Source of the DNA: Plasmodium relictum
Lineage: Eukaryota > Apicomplexa > Aconoidasida > Haemosporida > Plasmodiidae
Direction of reading: 5' to 3'
DNA length: 64,000 bases
Assembly: GCF_900005765.1 (NCBI RefSeq)
Contig: NC_041687.1
Location: 558,001 to 622,000, forward strand
Below the pieces are notes generated by a model that saw only the letters and a program-made list of their open reading frames with translations, did no database searches and was not told where the DNA came from. A program made the position numbers and the translations under genes. Positions 11,901 through 22,835 of this stretch are shown here, piece after piece (the first letter of the stretch is position 1; every line of letters starts with the position of its first letter).

Positions 11901-13549
11901 AAAAGGTAAAATTTAGTAATACACTCATTGGATCTAATTCAAACTACTCATATTTTGATATATTTTCATTTCAAGTAAGTGATATATATGAATATTTGTG
12001 TAGGTATGTAAAAGATAATTTTTTTTATGAACACTTAATTTTTTATAAAATATTATACTCTTACACCTTATTAGAATGGGGATTACTTGATCAAGCAAAA
12101 CAATATGTGGATATTTTATTTTATTACATGGATGTGATAAAAAGCCAAAAAAAAAATAACTATTTAGTTTATTTATACGATACTTTATTGGATAAAACAA
12201 AATATATATTTTCACAAAAAAAAAATTTATTAACATGTCAGGACAAATTTATTGATGATAGTATTTATAATTTCAAAGTAATATCTAATGCATCGTTAAA
12301 GGGAAATAAAGATATTTGTACTAATGAACATATAAAAATGTATCAAATGGAAAGTAGCAAAAATGACATTTCTAATTTTGAAGAAAAAAATATAACTGAT
12401 TGTAAATATAATTCAACTAAAAACGATTTTGAAAATAATTATCTATTCTCCAACAAAAATGAAAACAACATATCTGTTCATAATAATGATTTCATTTATG
12501 AAAATAAAAGTAATATACCTATAACTGAAAACAATTTATATATATCTACTGCTAATGAATTTAATTCAAGGCTTAATCATATGACAAATGAGAATAATTT
12601 TATGTTTTTAAATAATAATATTTTTATTGAAAATAATAAAAATAATCAACATGTAAACAACAGTGAGCTCAATTCAGAAGATATTAATCATTATGATAAA
12701 ACAACTGAAAAATATTCACAAGAAAATTGTATGAATGAGAATTATTTTCATTCTCAAAACTTTAATTCACAAAATGTAATTTATAATAATCAAAAAAATT
12801 ACTACACCTACAGTGATAATAAAGATATAAACAATGGATACGTTAAAAATAATAAAAACTTTCCTTCACAATCTGAAAATAATTTAAATTTAAATGAACA
12901 AGCATTAAACAAAATTGATAGCGTCCCTAAAGAAAATTTTATAAACGAAGAAAGGCAAAAATACCAGTGGAATAGCAATGAATTAAATAAAGAAGAAAAT
13001 ATTAATAACTTAATTGATAATAATAGCACTATTCTAACTAATCAAACTTTAAATAACAATTTATATAATAACTGTTATAATAAGGTGGAGAATAATAATA
13101 CATCTACTATAAATAATGAAGATTCCAACGAAAAAAATGTAAAAGGAAATTATTTAAATAATGAAAATAATGATATAAATGAAAACATATCTAATCCTAA
13201 TAATGTTCCGCAAAAAACAAATCAAGAGGGATCTAATGAAAATAATATTGATATAATTAATTTAGGAAAAAATTTAATATCAGGTTTTATTTCTAATATA
13301 AAAGAAAAAATAAAAAAAACAGAAGTGCAAGAAGATAATTTATTTTATTATGATTATGAAAAAAAAAGATGGAGAGAGAAGGGAGTAACTTCTGATGAAG
13401 AAAAAGAAAGAGAACAAGAAAAATTAAAAAGAGAAATGGAAATAAAAAATATTTCCCCACCTCCTTTAGCAGCTAATTTTTCAAACAGAAATAAAAATCC
13501 ATTAAATATAACGGATGTTCGTAGTAGATATGTAGACTATTTTAATTAA
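8969..13549 (+). CDS. SEC16: Sec16, COPII / ER-exit-site scaffold
   Basis: This is a single-exon protein of 1526 residues. The central conserved domain begins at about residue 549 (SICFCFGNNGLFFYS) and includes FPGPFSRKNNKIDEKIKHFL at about 602, resembling the Sec16 FGFGG...FPGPL region. A helical ACE1-type domain follows at about 768-1054: ESQFLILLLSNNPFSF, then LIGSNSNYSYFD, then YTLLEWGLLDQAKQYVDIL. These correspond to the family's cargo-shelf, LLG and Y-A-x-x-L-x-x-x-G-L-x-x-x-A-x-x-Y-x-D elements. The C-terminus (about 1434-1526) has the Sec16 tail motif NLFYYDYEKKRWREKG plus SPPPL. The N-terminal half is Asn-rich with NNEFNN repeats. The expected role is organising Sec13/Sec31 and Sec23 at transitional ER. 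The assignment rests on order and spacing of motifs, not on a computed alignment. Confidence 0.85.
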   Translation: MINKNDLFHYENIFKNKNINIIDKIKEKKKIFEESNISNLDIIHEDKASLELSSYSNLKNKVNSPIIKNGYNKDNEIEPKKDIYENYTKSNVKLINSNNINNHFINENKKNSKELTQENSNEYKCTNSFKNSTNICNENLSIKKNKRKEKSDNFKSKKKNDLSSLFDDSSNKFLNKKENITCNANTNLLFFNIDDKELKKESHDIQNEKNSEVCNINNNIYDITYAKSISKNNNNNNNENSFIICNENEREKRTANNIKREYSENESIQKNNLNMQFMNNNNNISIYSYNSDYININKEDAISEHLNSSKLEYLNNEFNNVNNEFNNSNNEFNNVNNEFNNSNNEFNNVNNEFNNSNNELDNVNNEFNNSNNEFNNINNEFNNSNNEFDNVNNEFNNSNNETNYINNGFNYTINEFNCANNRLRYTNEINITNTELTFKNEKENFNISNNKEIIQLNNEFNLYNDINKKNFIKNPIILFDDDAKLDIKDNSIEKIFKEQKDNDNRENEKLDDNNIIKGDDIYNNLRDKDIVKENKMILSNSTNKNSENNSICFCFGNNGLFFYSKKSVIKSQYLINIVEKKMKEKKVNKASNIDEYIYCLKNFPGPFSRKNNKIDEKIKHFLNGYIDFNRLKYEQNIFEYTQKNCLYNHLLNIINKPYLLNFNLQNVKCEKNDFKNSSKKKHIISYFIDNYHDKNNKNEDTSSSDYSDNTLNKKEIEHFQINDYEETKYNVKKGDKIIKKKENEDEDGIDNYTEIYYKSINNIYINNYKYEFFDFVNKEFIEELHKLENNEKITIEDIYLEYFHLCIYNSKKATQLCLKKELYKYFFLILKKYNKKKYYKMLDRYISHINTFSINEIEMTNDMKNIYKIYNYNIYDDVFTESFVFFMCLLNNKNMHFKKNILINYWYSFFTLIFHNFIFQFKENEINYMDYKEDIINFFIYLINLLYENNKTKESQFLILLLSNNPFSFDLENEKFNKKVKFSNTLIGSNSNYSYFDIFSFQVSDIYEYLCRYVKDNFFYEHLIFYKILYSYTLLEWGLLDQAKQYVDILFYYMDVIKSQKKNNYLVYLYDTLLDKTKYIFSQKKNLLTCQDKFIDDSIYNFKVISNASLKGNKDICTNEHIKMYQMESSKNDISNFEEKNITDCKYNSTKNDFENNYLFSNKNENNISVHNNDFIYENKSNIPITENNLYISTANEFNSRLNHMTNENNFMFLNNNIFIENNKNNQHVNNSELNSEDINHYDKTTEKYSQENCMNENYFHSQNFNSQNVIYNNQKNYYTYSDNKDINNGYVKNNKNFPSQSENNLNLNEQALNKIDSVPKENFINEERQKYQWNSNELNKEENINNLIDNNSTILTNQTLNNNLYNNCYNKVENNNTSTINNEDSNEKNVKGNYLNNENNDINENISNPNNVPQKTNQEGSNENNIDIINLGKNLISGFISNIKEKIKKTEVQEDNLFYYDYEKKRWREKGVTSDEEKEREQEKLKREMEIKNISPPPLAANFSNRNKNPLNITDVRSRYVDYFN
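9911..10225 (+). repeat. Tandem 21-bp repeat in Sec16 (NNEFNN-V/S)
   Basis: About 15 units of 7 residues alternate NNEFNNV and NNEFNNS. That makes a 42-bp higher-order period. The last three units are degenerate (NNETNYI, NNGFNYT, INEFNCA). The repeat is disordered, Asn-rich and outside the conserved Sec16 domains. Confidence 0.9.
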
Positions 13550-14763
13550 AATATTTTCTTTTTTTTTTTTTAGTGTTTGTTTTTTTTTCTAAATTAAATC
13601 CAGACTTAATTTTATTTTACTTTTTAATCTTAGCATTTATCTTTATAATACTTTTTATTCATCTTTCTTTTTCTCATAACTTTTATTACATTCAGTTTCA
13701 TGGTTTTTTTATCCTTTATTTTTTTTTTTTTTTTTTTCTCTTATTTCCTATTTTTTATTTTGTTCTTTTAGTTAAATATGTTATTGCTAATTTAACTCAA
13801 TAATTTGTGCTTAGAAATATTGTTAAAATCTTCTTTGCAATTTTAATAATTGATATAACTAAATTTTAAAATGATATTAAGTAAATAATGTTGCTATATT
13901 AAATATTTTTATATGCTTTTTTCTCTTTTCTTTTCTGTTAATAAAGAATATAAGTTAATTTATATAACAAAAACGTAAATAAAATTTTAAAAGTCCATCA
14001 ATATATATATTAGATCTTGACTTTTTGAAATTACATAATATATTTTGTTTAAAGATACATAGACATTAAAAAATTATTTTTTTTATTTTATTCAATAAAA
14101 TTAAATTTAGATACAACCTCTTTTTAATATAAAACAAAAAAAAAAAAAAATGCTACTAAACTTCATATATATTTATTACTTTTTTATTATTAATGTAGAT
14201 AATTGCATAACTCTTAAAATTAAGTTTATATTAAAAAAAATTAAGGTATATGTTATTTTAAGTAAATATACTTACATATACATTAATATAAATACATAAA
14301 TTTTTTTTTTTTTTTTCTTAAATTAATGCACAGATTTGTATATTAAAAAATTACTTGAACGAAAGTTAGAACATTAAAACAAAAGTATATATTTTTGTAA
14401 AATATTTTTCAGTTATATAAACATTTTATTTTTATATATTTTTTTCATTGAAAATTTTGCAAAAAAAAAATTACATTTTATATTAGCACTAACATAAATA
14501 AGAAGGATAAATTCATCTACAGCAAGTCTTTTGCATACAGCAATTTTTCTATTTGCAATTAAATCAAAACAAAAAAAAAAAAAAAAAATTAATTTATACT
14601 CAAATGATTTAAAAAAAAAAAAAAAAAAGTAGCATTCTAAAAATAATTTATCTATATGTTATGAGTGAAACATAAAGAATATATTAGAAAAATATATATC
14701 GAAATATTTAAAATTTAAAAAAATATATTTTTTCTTTTATATTAAAAAAAAAAAAAACACAAA
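13550..14763. other. Intergenic region, Sec16 to W2-domain gene
   Basis: This is 1.2 kb between two plus-strand genes. It contains long T-runs just after the Sec16 stop and several A14-A18 homopolymers before the next start. The small open frame at 13573-13803 is made of Phe/Leu/Ile from T-runs and is judged spurious. Confidence 0.6.
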
Positions 14764-17700
14764 ATGGCAAAAAAAAAAAAACAAATACATTTAAATATAA
14801 TAGATTTGCAGAAGTTTTATCAAAAAGATGATTTAATAATTGATACAAGTGAAAAAATTGTAGATACAAAAAAAAAAAAAAAATTTTGAAAAGAATGAAA
14901 TTGTTGAAAATAGTGATTGGAGAACCTTTGAATCAGAAAAAAAAACTGATAAGGACAATAACAGAAATGAAACTAATAAATATAGAAATTCAATGTATGA
15001 CAAAAATAATACAAACAAGAGTGAAAGTATTAATTTAGGGAGAAATAAAAATAAAACAAATTCATTAGATGGTGATGATATAGATTTTTCAAATATAAGA
15101 AATAAAAAAAATAATGAAGATGTAGATTTTTCAAATTTAAGAAATAAAAAAAATAATGAAGATGTAGATTTCTCAAATTTAAGAAATAACAAAAATAATG
15201 AAGATATAGATTTCTCAAATTTAAGAAACAAAAAAAATGAAGATGTAGATTTTTCAAATGTAAGAAAGAAAAGAAATGATGAAGATGTAGATTTCTCAAA
15301 TGTAAGAAACAAAAAAAATGAAGATATAGATTTTTCAAATCTAAGAAATAAAAAAAATAATGGAGATGTAGATTTTTCAAATGTAAGAACCAAAAAAACT
15401 GAAGATGTAGATTTCTCAAATTTAAGAAACAAAAAAAATAATGATGTAGATTTTTCAAATTTAAGAAATAAAAAAAATAATGAAGATGTAGATTTCTCAA
15501 ATTTAAGAAATAACAAAAATAATGAAGATATAGATTTCTCAAATTTAAGAAACAAAAAAAATGAAGATGTAGATTTTTCAAATGTAAGAAAGAAAAGAAA
15601 TGATGAAGATGTAGATTTCTCAAATGTAAGAAATAACAAAAATAATGAAGATATAGATTTTTCAAATCTAAGAAATAAAAAAAATAATGAAGATGTAGAT
15701 TTTTCAAATGTAAGAACCAAAAAAACTGAAGATGTAGATTTCTCAAATTTAAGAAATAAAAAAAAAAATGAAGATGTAGATTTTTCAAATTTAAGAAATA
15801 ACAAAAATAATGAAGATATAGATTTTTCAAATTTAAGAAACAAAAAAAATGAAGATGTAGATTTTTCAAATATTAGAAATAAAAGAAATGATGATGATAT
15901 AGATTTTTCAAATATTAGAAACAAAAGAAACGATAAAGAAATAGTAAAAGGAGTTGATGACACATCATTTAATGATTCAAAAAAAAAAGTAAGTGAAATA
16001 GAAGAAAGTAAAAGAACAAACGAAAAACCACTTTACTTAAGAAAATTAGAAGAACTAAGAAAAAAAAAAAGACTTGAACAATCAAAAAATAACATAGTAT
16101 CAAATAATATAAATGAAGAAATAAAAAAAAGTGATAGAGAGATAAAAAAGGAAAAAGAAATCAAAGAAGAAAAAAAAATTAAAGAAACAGAGGATAAGGA
16201 AGAAAAAAAAATTAAAGAAACAGAAGATAAGGAAGAAAAAAAAATTAAAGAAACAGAGGATAAAGAAGAAAAAAAAATTAAAGAAACAGAGGATAAGGAA
16301 GAAAAAAAAATTAAAGAAACAGAAGATAAGGAAGAAAAAAAAATTAAAGAAACAGAGGATAAAGAAGAAAAAAAAATTAAAGAAACAGAGGATAAAGAAG
16401 AAAAACAAATTAAAGAAACAGAGGATGAAGAAAAAGAAAATGAATTAAAAAAAAAAGAGGTATGTTTAAATAATGAAGGAAAAAAAGAGGAAACTGAGAA
16501 AAAAAAATTTATACCCAGAAGAGTCCTTTTGTATCAGCAAGAATTAAAAGAAAAAGAAGAAAGAAATTTGAAAATGCTCGAAGAACAAAAAAAATTAAGA
16601 GAGATGAGATTACAACTTCTTAAAAGCAAAAATCAAGGAGCATCAACATTTATTCCATCAGCAAAATTAATGCATCTTGAATCATTAAAAGAAGATGATA
16701 AAAAAGAAATCAAAAATGATTTAAAGAATGATAATAAAAAAAGCACTAATATTGTTAAAAAGAACAAAAATGATGAACAAAAAAGTGTAAAAAATATCTT
16801 TCTAGAAATAGCCGAAAAAACAGAAAATGCAAAAATTATTGAGAAAACGGACATTGAAGAAATCACAAAAAAAAAAAGAGAAGAAATTTACAAAAAACAA
16901 TTAGAAAAAATTAAAAAAAAAAATGAAGAAAATTTAAAATACAATAATACATATAAATATGATTTAGACGTTATTAAAGTCTTTTATAATGAAATTAAGG
17001 ATAAAATAATTGAAAGTTATCAATTTAATGACGATGATTTAGTTAATATATGCTCTACATTAAAAACAGACAATTGTAATTTACATATAATAAATATATG
17101 TACATAATATTTTAGCTATTTTCTTAATGAAATATTAATTATTTATTTATTTTTTTTTTTTTTGTAGGCAACTATATTGAAAGTCACGTCCCTCTTTATG
17201 TGGTTATGTCAGTTTTTATTTTAAGTCTTCCTCAAAAATCTGAATGCGACATTTATTTAAGAAAAGCAAATAATTTAAAAAAATTATTTCTTTATTTGAA
17301 ACAAGTATAAATTTAAACTAAATTTATCTTTTTTCCATTAGAAATGGAAAAATTTAATTAATATTTTTTTTTAAATTCTTTGTATACATGTAAATTCATA
17401 AATTTTTTCTTTCAGAACAGTAAAATTGAAAACCACGATAAATATATCTTAAATGATATAATAAAATTTTGTAACGGTAAGAAAAAGGAAATAAAAATAA
17501 ATTAAGATTATTTATTAAATAGTAATTTTTTTTATTCCCATTTTTTTTTTTTTAAGAATTGAAATACCCTCACTTATCAGAAGAAACCTCATTAGTTGAA
17601 GCTGTTTTTGACTCGTTACTGTTTTCTGGTGTTATTTCAAAAAACTCATTTATCGAAGTAAAAAGAACAGCAAAATTTTATATATTAAAAATATTTTTTT

Positions 17701-18395
17701 TAATTAACTTTCTAAAATTTATTTGATATATAAGAAAAACTATATTAAAGCATAATGAAACAATTTATATAAATATTTTCCCTATTTTTACTTATTCTCA
17801 TAATGTTTAAGCATTTTATAATTATGTATATTTTTATATTTTTTTCAGTGGTTTGATGAAGATAACTCTGATTCAGAGTTAAAAAGCAAAGCTATGTTAC
17901 AAGTAAGATTCTTTTTTTTATTACTTTATTTTTTTTTTATTTAATAAAAATGAATAAATTAAAAAAAATATAATATCATTTTTTACACTATCTTCATTTG
18001 AATGCATTATTTTACTTACAAAAAAAAGTAAAATATATTTAAAAGAAGATAAAATAAATGGCATATATAATGATTTTTATCAAAAAAAAAAAAGATAAAA
18101 AAAAAAAGGCGTATGCTAACAATTGAAAAAAATAAAAATAATACTTCTAATCTTATTTTTTCATTTTGTATATTTTAACAGAAGAATACATATTTATTTA
18201 TATATATATATATATTATATATAATTCTTACCTTTTCAGTTAATATACTGGCATAAATGGTTAATAGAAGAAAATGAAGAAGAGGATGAAGAAATAGATG
18301 AGATAGAAGAAAATAAAGCCAGTGATATATCCGATATAGAAAAAAATGTACCAAAGAACTTTGTTTTTAAAAAAATAAAAAAGAAATTTTTCTAA
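14764..18395 (+). CDS. W2 (eIF4G/eIF5-type HEAT) domain protein with large repeat tracts; apparent frameshift near start
   Basis: Six exons: start to 17075, 17168-17304, 17416-17476, 17557-17657, 17849-17902 and 18240-18395. All joins are phase-consistent. Exons 2-6 encode a helical C-terminal region ending in SGVISKNSFIE, WFDEDNSDSELKSKAMLQ and LIYWHKWLIEE plus an acidic tail. This is the pattern of W2/eIF5C domains of eIF4G, eIF5 and eIF2B-epsilon, so a translation-initiation role is inferred. Exon 1 holds 21 DFSN-x-R repeats, then eight copies of EEKKIKETEDK, then a basic coiled coil with FIPRRVLLYQQELKEKEERN. From the likely ATG at 14764 the frame runs MAKKKKQIHLNIIDLQKF but stops at a TGA right after A16T4 (14868-14887). 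The main frame resumes one base later. The first in-frame ATG of the main frame is 14993, giving 863 residues without the upstream part. Confidence 0.7.
15075..15935 (+). repeat. DFSN-[LVI]-R repeat array, 21 copies with 324-bp higher-order unit
   Basis: There are 21 copies of a 12-14 residue unit of the type E-D-V/I-D-F-S-N-L/V/I-R-N-K-K-N. Variant units recur in the same order. For example, the RNNKNNEDIDF variant starts near 15181, 15505 and 15793, spaced 324 and 288 bases. This shows that blocks of about eight units were duplicated together. The antisense strand is also open across the array, a by-product of codon use. Confidence 0.9.
16166..16429 (+). repeat. 33-bp tandem repeat, 8 copies (EEKKIKETEDK)
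   Basis: Eight units of 11 residues run in the same exon as the DFSN array. They differ only by A/G changes, and the last is EEKQIKETEDE. The expected structure is a charged alpha-helical rod. Confidence 0.92.
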
Positions 18396-18896
18396 GTTAA
18401 AATGTATCTTTTTTTTTTTTTTTTTTTATTAAGAACTCTTAAAAACACTAAATTTTTAATTTAATTAAATATAAATACATACTTAAGTACCGAAAAATAT
18501 ATATATTTAATTAAAAAAACAAAGATATAATTTATAAAGTAAATAAAATATGAAATAGCATCACAAAAAAAAAAAAAAAAAAAAAAAAAGCCTTATAATG
18601 CACAAATAAAAATGCACATTAAAAAAATACATTACATATAAACAAATAAAATAATACAAAATAAAAAAAAAATTTCTCCAGTAATATAATTGTTTAAAAG
18701 TAATTAAATATTTTTTAATATTAAAATATTATTTTTTTTAAAATAATTCTCTGTTTTTAGAAATATTATCATTTGTATTATTTTATAACTTTAATTTTTT
18801 TTTTAATTCGTTTTAAATTGTAATTATTCTTATATTTAATATTTACATATAAAAATATATTATATATATAAAAGAAGCCATATATAAAAAGAAAAA
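18396..18896. other. Intergenic region, W2-domain gene to PGM1
   Basis: About 500 bases of A/T sequence with a long A-run near 18565-18590. It should contain the PGM1 promoter. No specific element was recognised. Confidence 0.55.
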
Positions 18897-19873
18897 ATGG
18901 TATATACTCTAGTTCTTTTAAGACATGGTTTGTATTTAAAAAGGGAAAAAAGAGAAAATAAAAGAAAATTAAAATTTTAATTTCAAATTTAAAATATAAT
19001 TCATTTCTTTACATTATTTAAGGTGAAAGCACATGGAATAAGGAAAACAAATTCACAGGGTGGACTGATGTTCCATTAAGTGAAAAGGGAGAAGAAGAAG
19101 CTATGTACTATAAAAAACCTATTTATACTTAAAAATAAAAATATAATTAAGCATAAATTTAAAAAAAAAAAAAAATTGTGATATTCCATGTATATTTTAT
19201 CTTTTTTTTTTTTTTTTTTGGTTAAACATTTTTTAGAGCAGCTGGTAATTATCTAAAAGAAAAAAATTTTAAATTTGATGTTGTTTATACCTCTGTATTA
19301 AAAAGAGCTATTCATACAACATGGAATGTTTTAAAAACTGCTGACCTTTTACATGTACCTGTCATAAAAACTTGGAGGTTAAATGAGAGACATTATGGAT
19401 CTCTTCAGGGTTTAAATAAATCTGAAACAGCCAAAAAATATGGAGAAGAACAAGTTAAAATATGGAGAAGATCATATGATATTCCTCCACCAAAATTAGA
19501 TAAAGAAGATAGTAGATGGCCAGGACATAATGTTGTTTACAAAAGTATACCAAAAGATGCCTTACCTCTAACTGAATGTTTAAAAGATACAGTTGAAAGA
19601 GTTTTGCCATTTTGGTTTGATCATATTGCACCTGACATTTTAGCAAATAAAAAAGTTCTTGTTTCTGCACACGGAAATAGTTTAAGAGGACTAGTAAAAC
19701 ATTTAGATAATTTAAGCGAAGCTGATGTATTAGAACTAAACATCCCTACTGGAGTACCTTTAGTTTACGAATTAGATGAAAACTTAAAGCCAATAAAACA
19801 TTACTATTTATTAGATAGTGAAGAATTAAAAAAGAAAATGGACGAAGTTGCTAACCAAGGAAAAGCAAAATAA
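18897..19873 (+). CDS. PGM1: Phosphoglycerate mutase 1 (cofactor-dependent)
   Basis: Three exons: 18897-18927, 19023-19104 and 19237-19873. They join to 249 residues, nearly identical in length to the malaria enzyme. The catalytic signature [20 protein letters not shown] is split by intron 1 within the Gly codon of RHG. The phosphorylated His is residue 10. [20 protein letters not shown], the second catalytic region ([14 protein letters not shown]) and the C-terminal [10 protein letters not shown] tail are all present. The enzyme interconverts 3- and 2-phosphoglycerate in cytosolic glycolysis. Intron 2 interrupts the EEEA-IAAG stretch. This is the most conserved gene in the window, and its base composition is visibly less extreme. 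Confidence 0.97.
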
Positions 19874-21176
19874 AAGAATAAAGAAAAAATTAATATGATA
19901 TATAAATTACATATGACTATTTCATGGCAATAATTCGAAAAAATTAAACATTTTCTTTTTTAACTTTATTAAATAATAAATTCAAAAAAATATATATATA
20001 TTCAATCCCAAAACTTTTTTTTTCACCTATTTACCTCTATATATTTTTAATTAAATTTATTATGTTTATAAGAATATATTATTGAGCTTAAATATCATGA
20101 CTCAAAAAATAAAAAAAAAATAACGTAAAGAATGCATATAATTTTAATTAAAATTAATGAATTTTACTTGTTCACATATAATTTAAAAACATAAAAAAAA
20201 ATTTAATATATCAAAACTAATGTTTTTAAAGTAACTTTTAATATGATAATTAAGACAATTTTCTTAAATACTAAAGTTTATAAATAATTCTTATATATGA
20301 AGCTTTAACAGTAGATATATATATATATATCTTCAGTATTAATGTAATTTCACTATAATCTACAAATCATCACACTTTTATATCTATTTAATATTATTTA
20401 ATAGTTATGAGAATACTTATTTAATTTTTTTATTTTTTTTTAATTTTGATCCCTGTTTCTTATGAATGGACACAAAAAATTGTGTAATAAATTTTTTTTT
20501 TTTTTTTTAATAAAATTTTTTCTTTTAAAAAAATAAAAATATTAATAAGTATTTTTTTGGAGTTAAAAGAAATAAAAATCAATAAAAATATTATAGAAAA
20601 AACAATTAAAATGAATATTTTTTTTTATAAATTCTATTTTACATCATTGTCATACATATTATAGTTAATGTAACATTTATATAAAAATATATTTTAGGCG
20701 GAAATTTTTTTTCAAGTATAAATATTTCATTCATTTTTTTATGGTTTTTCTTTTTTTTGTATTTTATTATATTTTTTTAATTTTTTAAATAAATAAATCT
20801 TCTCCTTTTTATATATTTTATAAAATAAATTTAAATGTATTTTGTCTTTCATGTGTGCAAAAATTATTAATGAATAGCTAAATAATTAAGCTTTTTTATT
20901 TGTAAAAAAAAAAAAAATAATACATTTTAAATCAAACAACTCATAAAAAAAAAAGAAGAAAATGATTAAAAAAAAGAGAGAATTATAAAATTTTGAAGGA
21001 ATTTTAATTAAAGCAAGAACTCATTTTTTTTTTTTTTATTTTCGAGTTGTTCTTATAAAAAATAATGGTTGAAGGTTTTTTTATTTTTTTTTTTTTTTTT
21101 GCAATAATCATTGATTACATATATATATATTTTAATTAAATATTTGCAATTTTTTCAAATGTAGATGTAATATAAA

Positions 21177-21209
<33 letters not shown>

Positions 21210-21358
21210 GATAGTAATTTATATTATTTTATTTTTTTTTTAGATTTTATACAGAATGGTACCATAATGTACTAATATCATTTAAATATCTGCTTTATGT
21301 TTATGATTTTATTATAATCTGAAAAATTATTATACAATTTCTTAAAATTATAAAGATA
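19874..21358. other. Intergenic region, PGM1 to two-span micro-protein
   Basis: About 1.5 kb of A/T-rich sequence with T-runs near 20490, 21030 and 21080 and a TA tract near 21190-21208. No gene, RNA or long repeat was recognised. Confidence 0.55.
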
Positions 21359-21979
21359 ATGTCGTCTTCACTTAAAAAAGTTGTAATTTATTATTTTGCC
21401 ATAGTATCATTTTTTTCTGCAGTTTTTTTGGCAATTGTTGGTCTGATGCTATTACGTGACTCCGAGTCAATAGAACTTCATGGAAAAAAATCTGAAAAAG
21501 TTAAACCATCTTTTATTGGTGCGGGGGTAAGAGGAAAAAAAGAAAATAGATATATTTACATAACTAGTTGAATATACATATGAAAGTAAAAAATATTGAA
21601 TATCAAAAACAGAAAAATAGATACACTCTTTTATATTATAAATATTTCTTATATTAAAAAATATTTTTATTCTTTAATAAATATGTCTTTATTCAAATTT
21701 ATTATACATATTTTATGTTCACTGAAACAACATTTAAGTTATCTTTTATACCTTTGTTTATATTTAAAAGATAAATATAAATTATTATATAAATGCTTAA
21801 AAACATTTAAATAATAATTTTATTATTGAAGGAAATAACAAAATTTTTAAATTCTTTTTTGTTTTATTTTATTTTTTTTTTTTTTTTTTTAGATTTATTT
21901 CTGCATATTAATAATAAGTATCATTTTAATAATTAGCAGCAATAAAAAATCAAAATGTTTACAAAATAAAAGTATTTAA
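21359..21979 (+). CDS. Small two-membrane-span protein, 84 aa
   Basis: Exons 21359-21526 and 21893-21979 join in phase 0 (donor GTAAGAGG, acceptor TTTTTTAG). Exon 1 encodes MSSSLKKVVIYYFAIVSFF, a long span continuing to LAIVGLMLLRD, then a short polar loop. Exon 2 encodes a second span, IYFCILIISIILIISS, and a Lys/Cys tail. Size and hairpin topology recall V-ATPase f / RNase kappa-type or ER-complex micro-subunits. I cannot match it to a family, so no function is claimed. The 366-bp intron contains a chance open frame (21596-21814) that is not part of the gene. Confidence 0.65.
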
Positions 21980-22835
21980 TAAAATATTTTATTTTTCATT
22001 AAAATTTGCTCTTAATATTTCCCTTTTGTTTTCTTTTGTTTTCTTCCCTTTTTTTTTTTTTTCTCTTTATATGTATATTTATACAACTTTATATTTTTTA
22101 TCTAATAAATTTTTCTTCATATTTTTAATTATTTTATCTCGAAACATTATACATAATAAAAATTTAAAATAAATTTTAAATATATTGTTTTTGTCTGAAA
22201 CTTAGATATAACACTTCTTTTTAGTGTAATAAAATATTATTTGCATTGATTTAAAAAAAATTTTTTTTTTTTAAATTCATATAAAAAGATGTATCTTTAA
22301 TTGGCTGCTTTGTTCCATATTAATTAATTAATATTTTATTCTTTTTTTAAAATTATTCTTAATATATTAATTTCTGTATTTTATTATGCTTTCTTTTCTT
22401 TTCTTTTATTTATTTTTTTTTTTTTATTGTTTTTTTAGTATAATTTTTTTTGATTATTTTTTATTTGTATAACGTTTATAATTAGCGTTTTTTTTATTTA
22501 TGTTTTGTGATGTATTGTTAATTCCTTTTTTATTTTATTTTTACAATATGATCTTATAGAATGTTACATTTAGTATAGATGTACGTTATTACTTCAAAAA
22601 ATATAATACTTTAACACAGTTGGATATGCCTCCACTTAAAATTGTAACCATTTTATGAAGTATTAGCAAACTAATTTTAACTTTTTTTAAGAGTTCTTTT
22701 GTTTTATTTATATATAATTTTAAAATAACTTATCAATATATCTTTCTTATTAAAATTAATAATTGGAAAAAAAGTTTGCACAAATAAATAAATAAATAAA
22801 TAAATATATATATATGGAAAAAAAAAGAAGTAACA
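21980..22835. other. Intergenic region with a local GC-richer patch
   Basis: Mostly T-rich sequence upstream of the Mg-transporter gene. A patch at about 22610-22675 is clearly less A/T-rich than its surroundings and carries no long ORF (see findings). It ends in a TAAA microsatellite at about 22787-22803. Confidence 0.5.

Noticed and set aside
13573-13803. 76-codon frame after Sec16
   Set aside because: It is made of T-runs, has no domain and no conserved-looking segment.
14833-15963. Long minus-strand open frames (376 and 279 codons) opposite the DFSN repeats
   Set aside because: Their repeats are the exact complement of the plus-strand array. They are rich in Phe/Leu/Ser, and the plus frame continues into spliced, conserved exons.
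21596-21814. 72-codon frame between the two exons of the micro-protein
   Set aside because: It lies within the intron and has background A/T composition.
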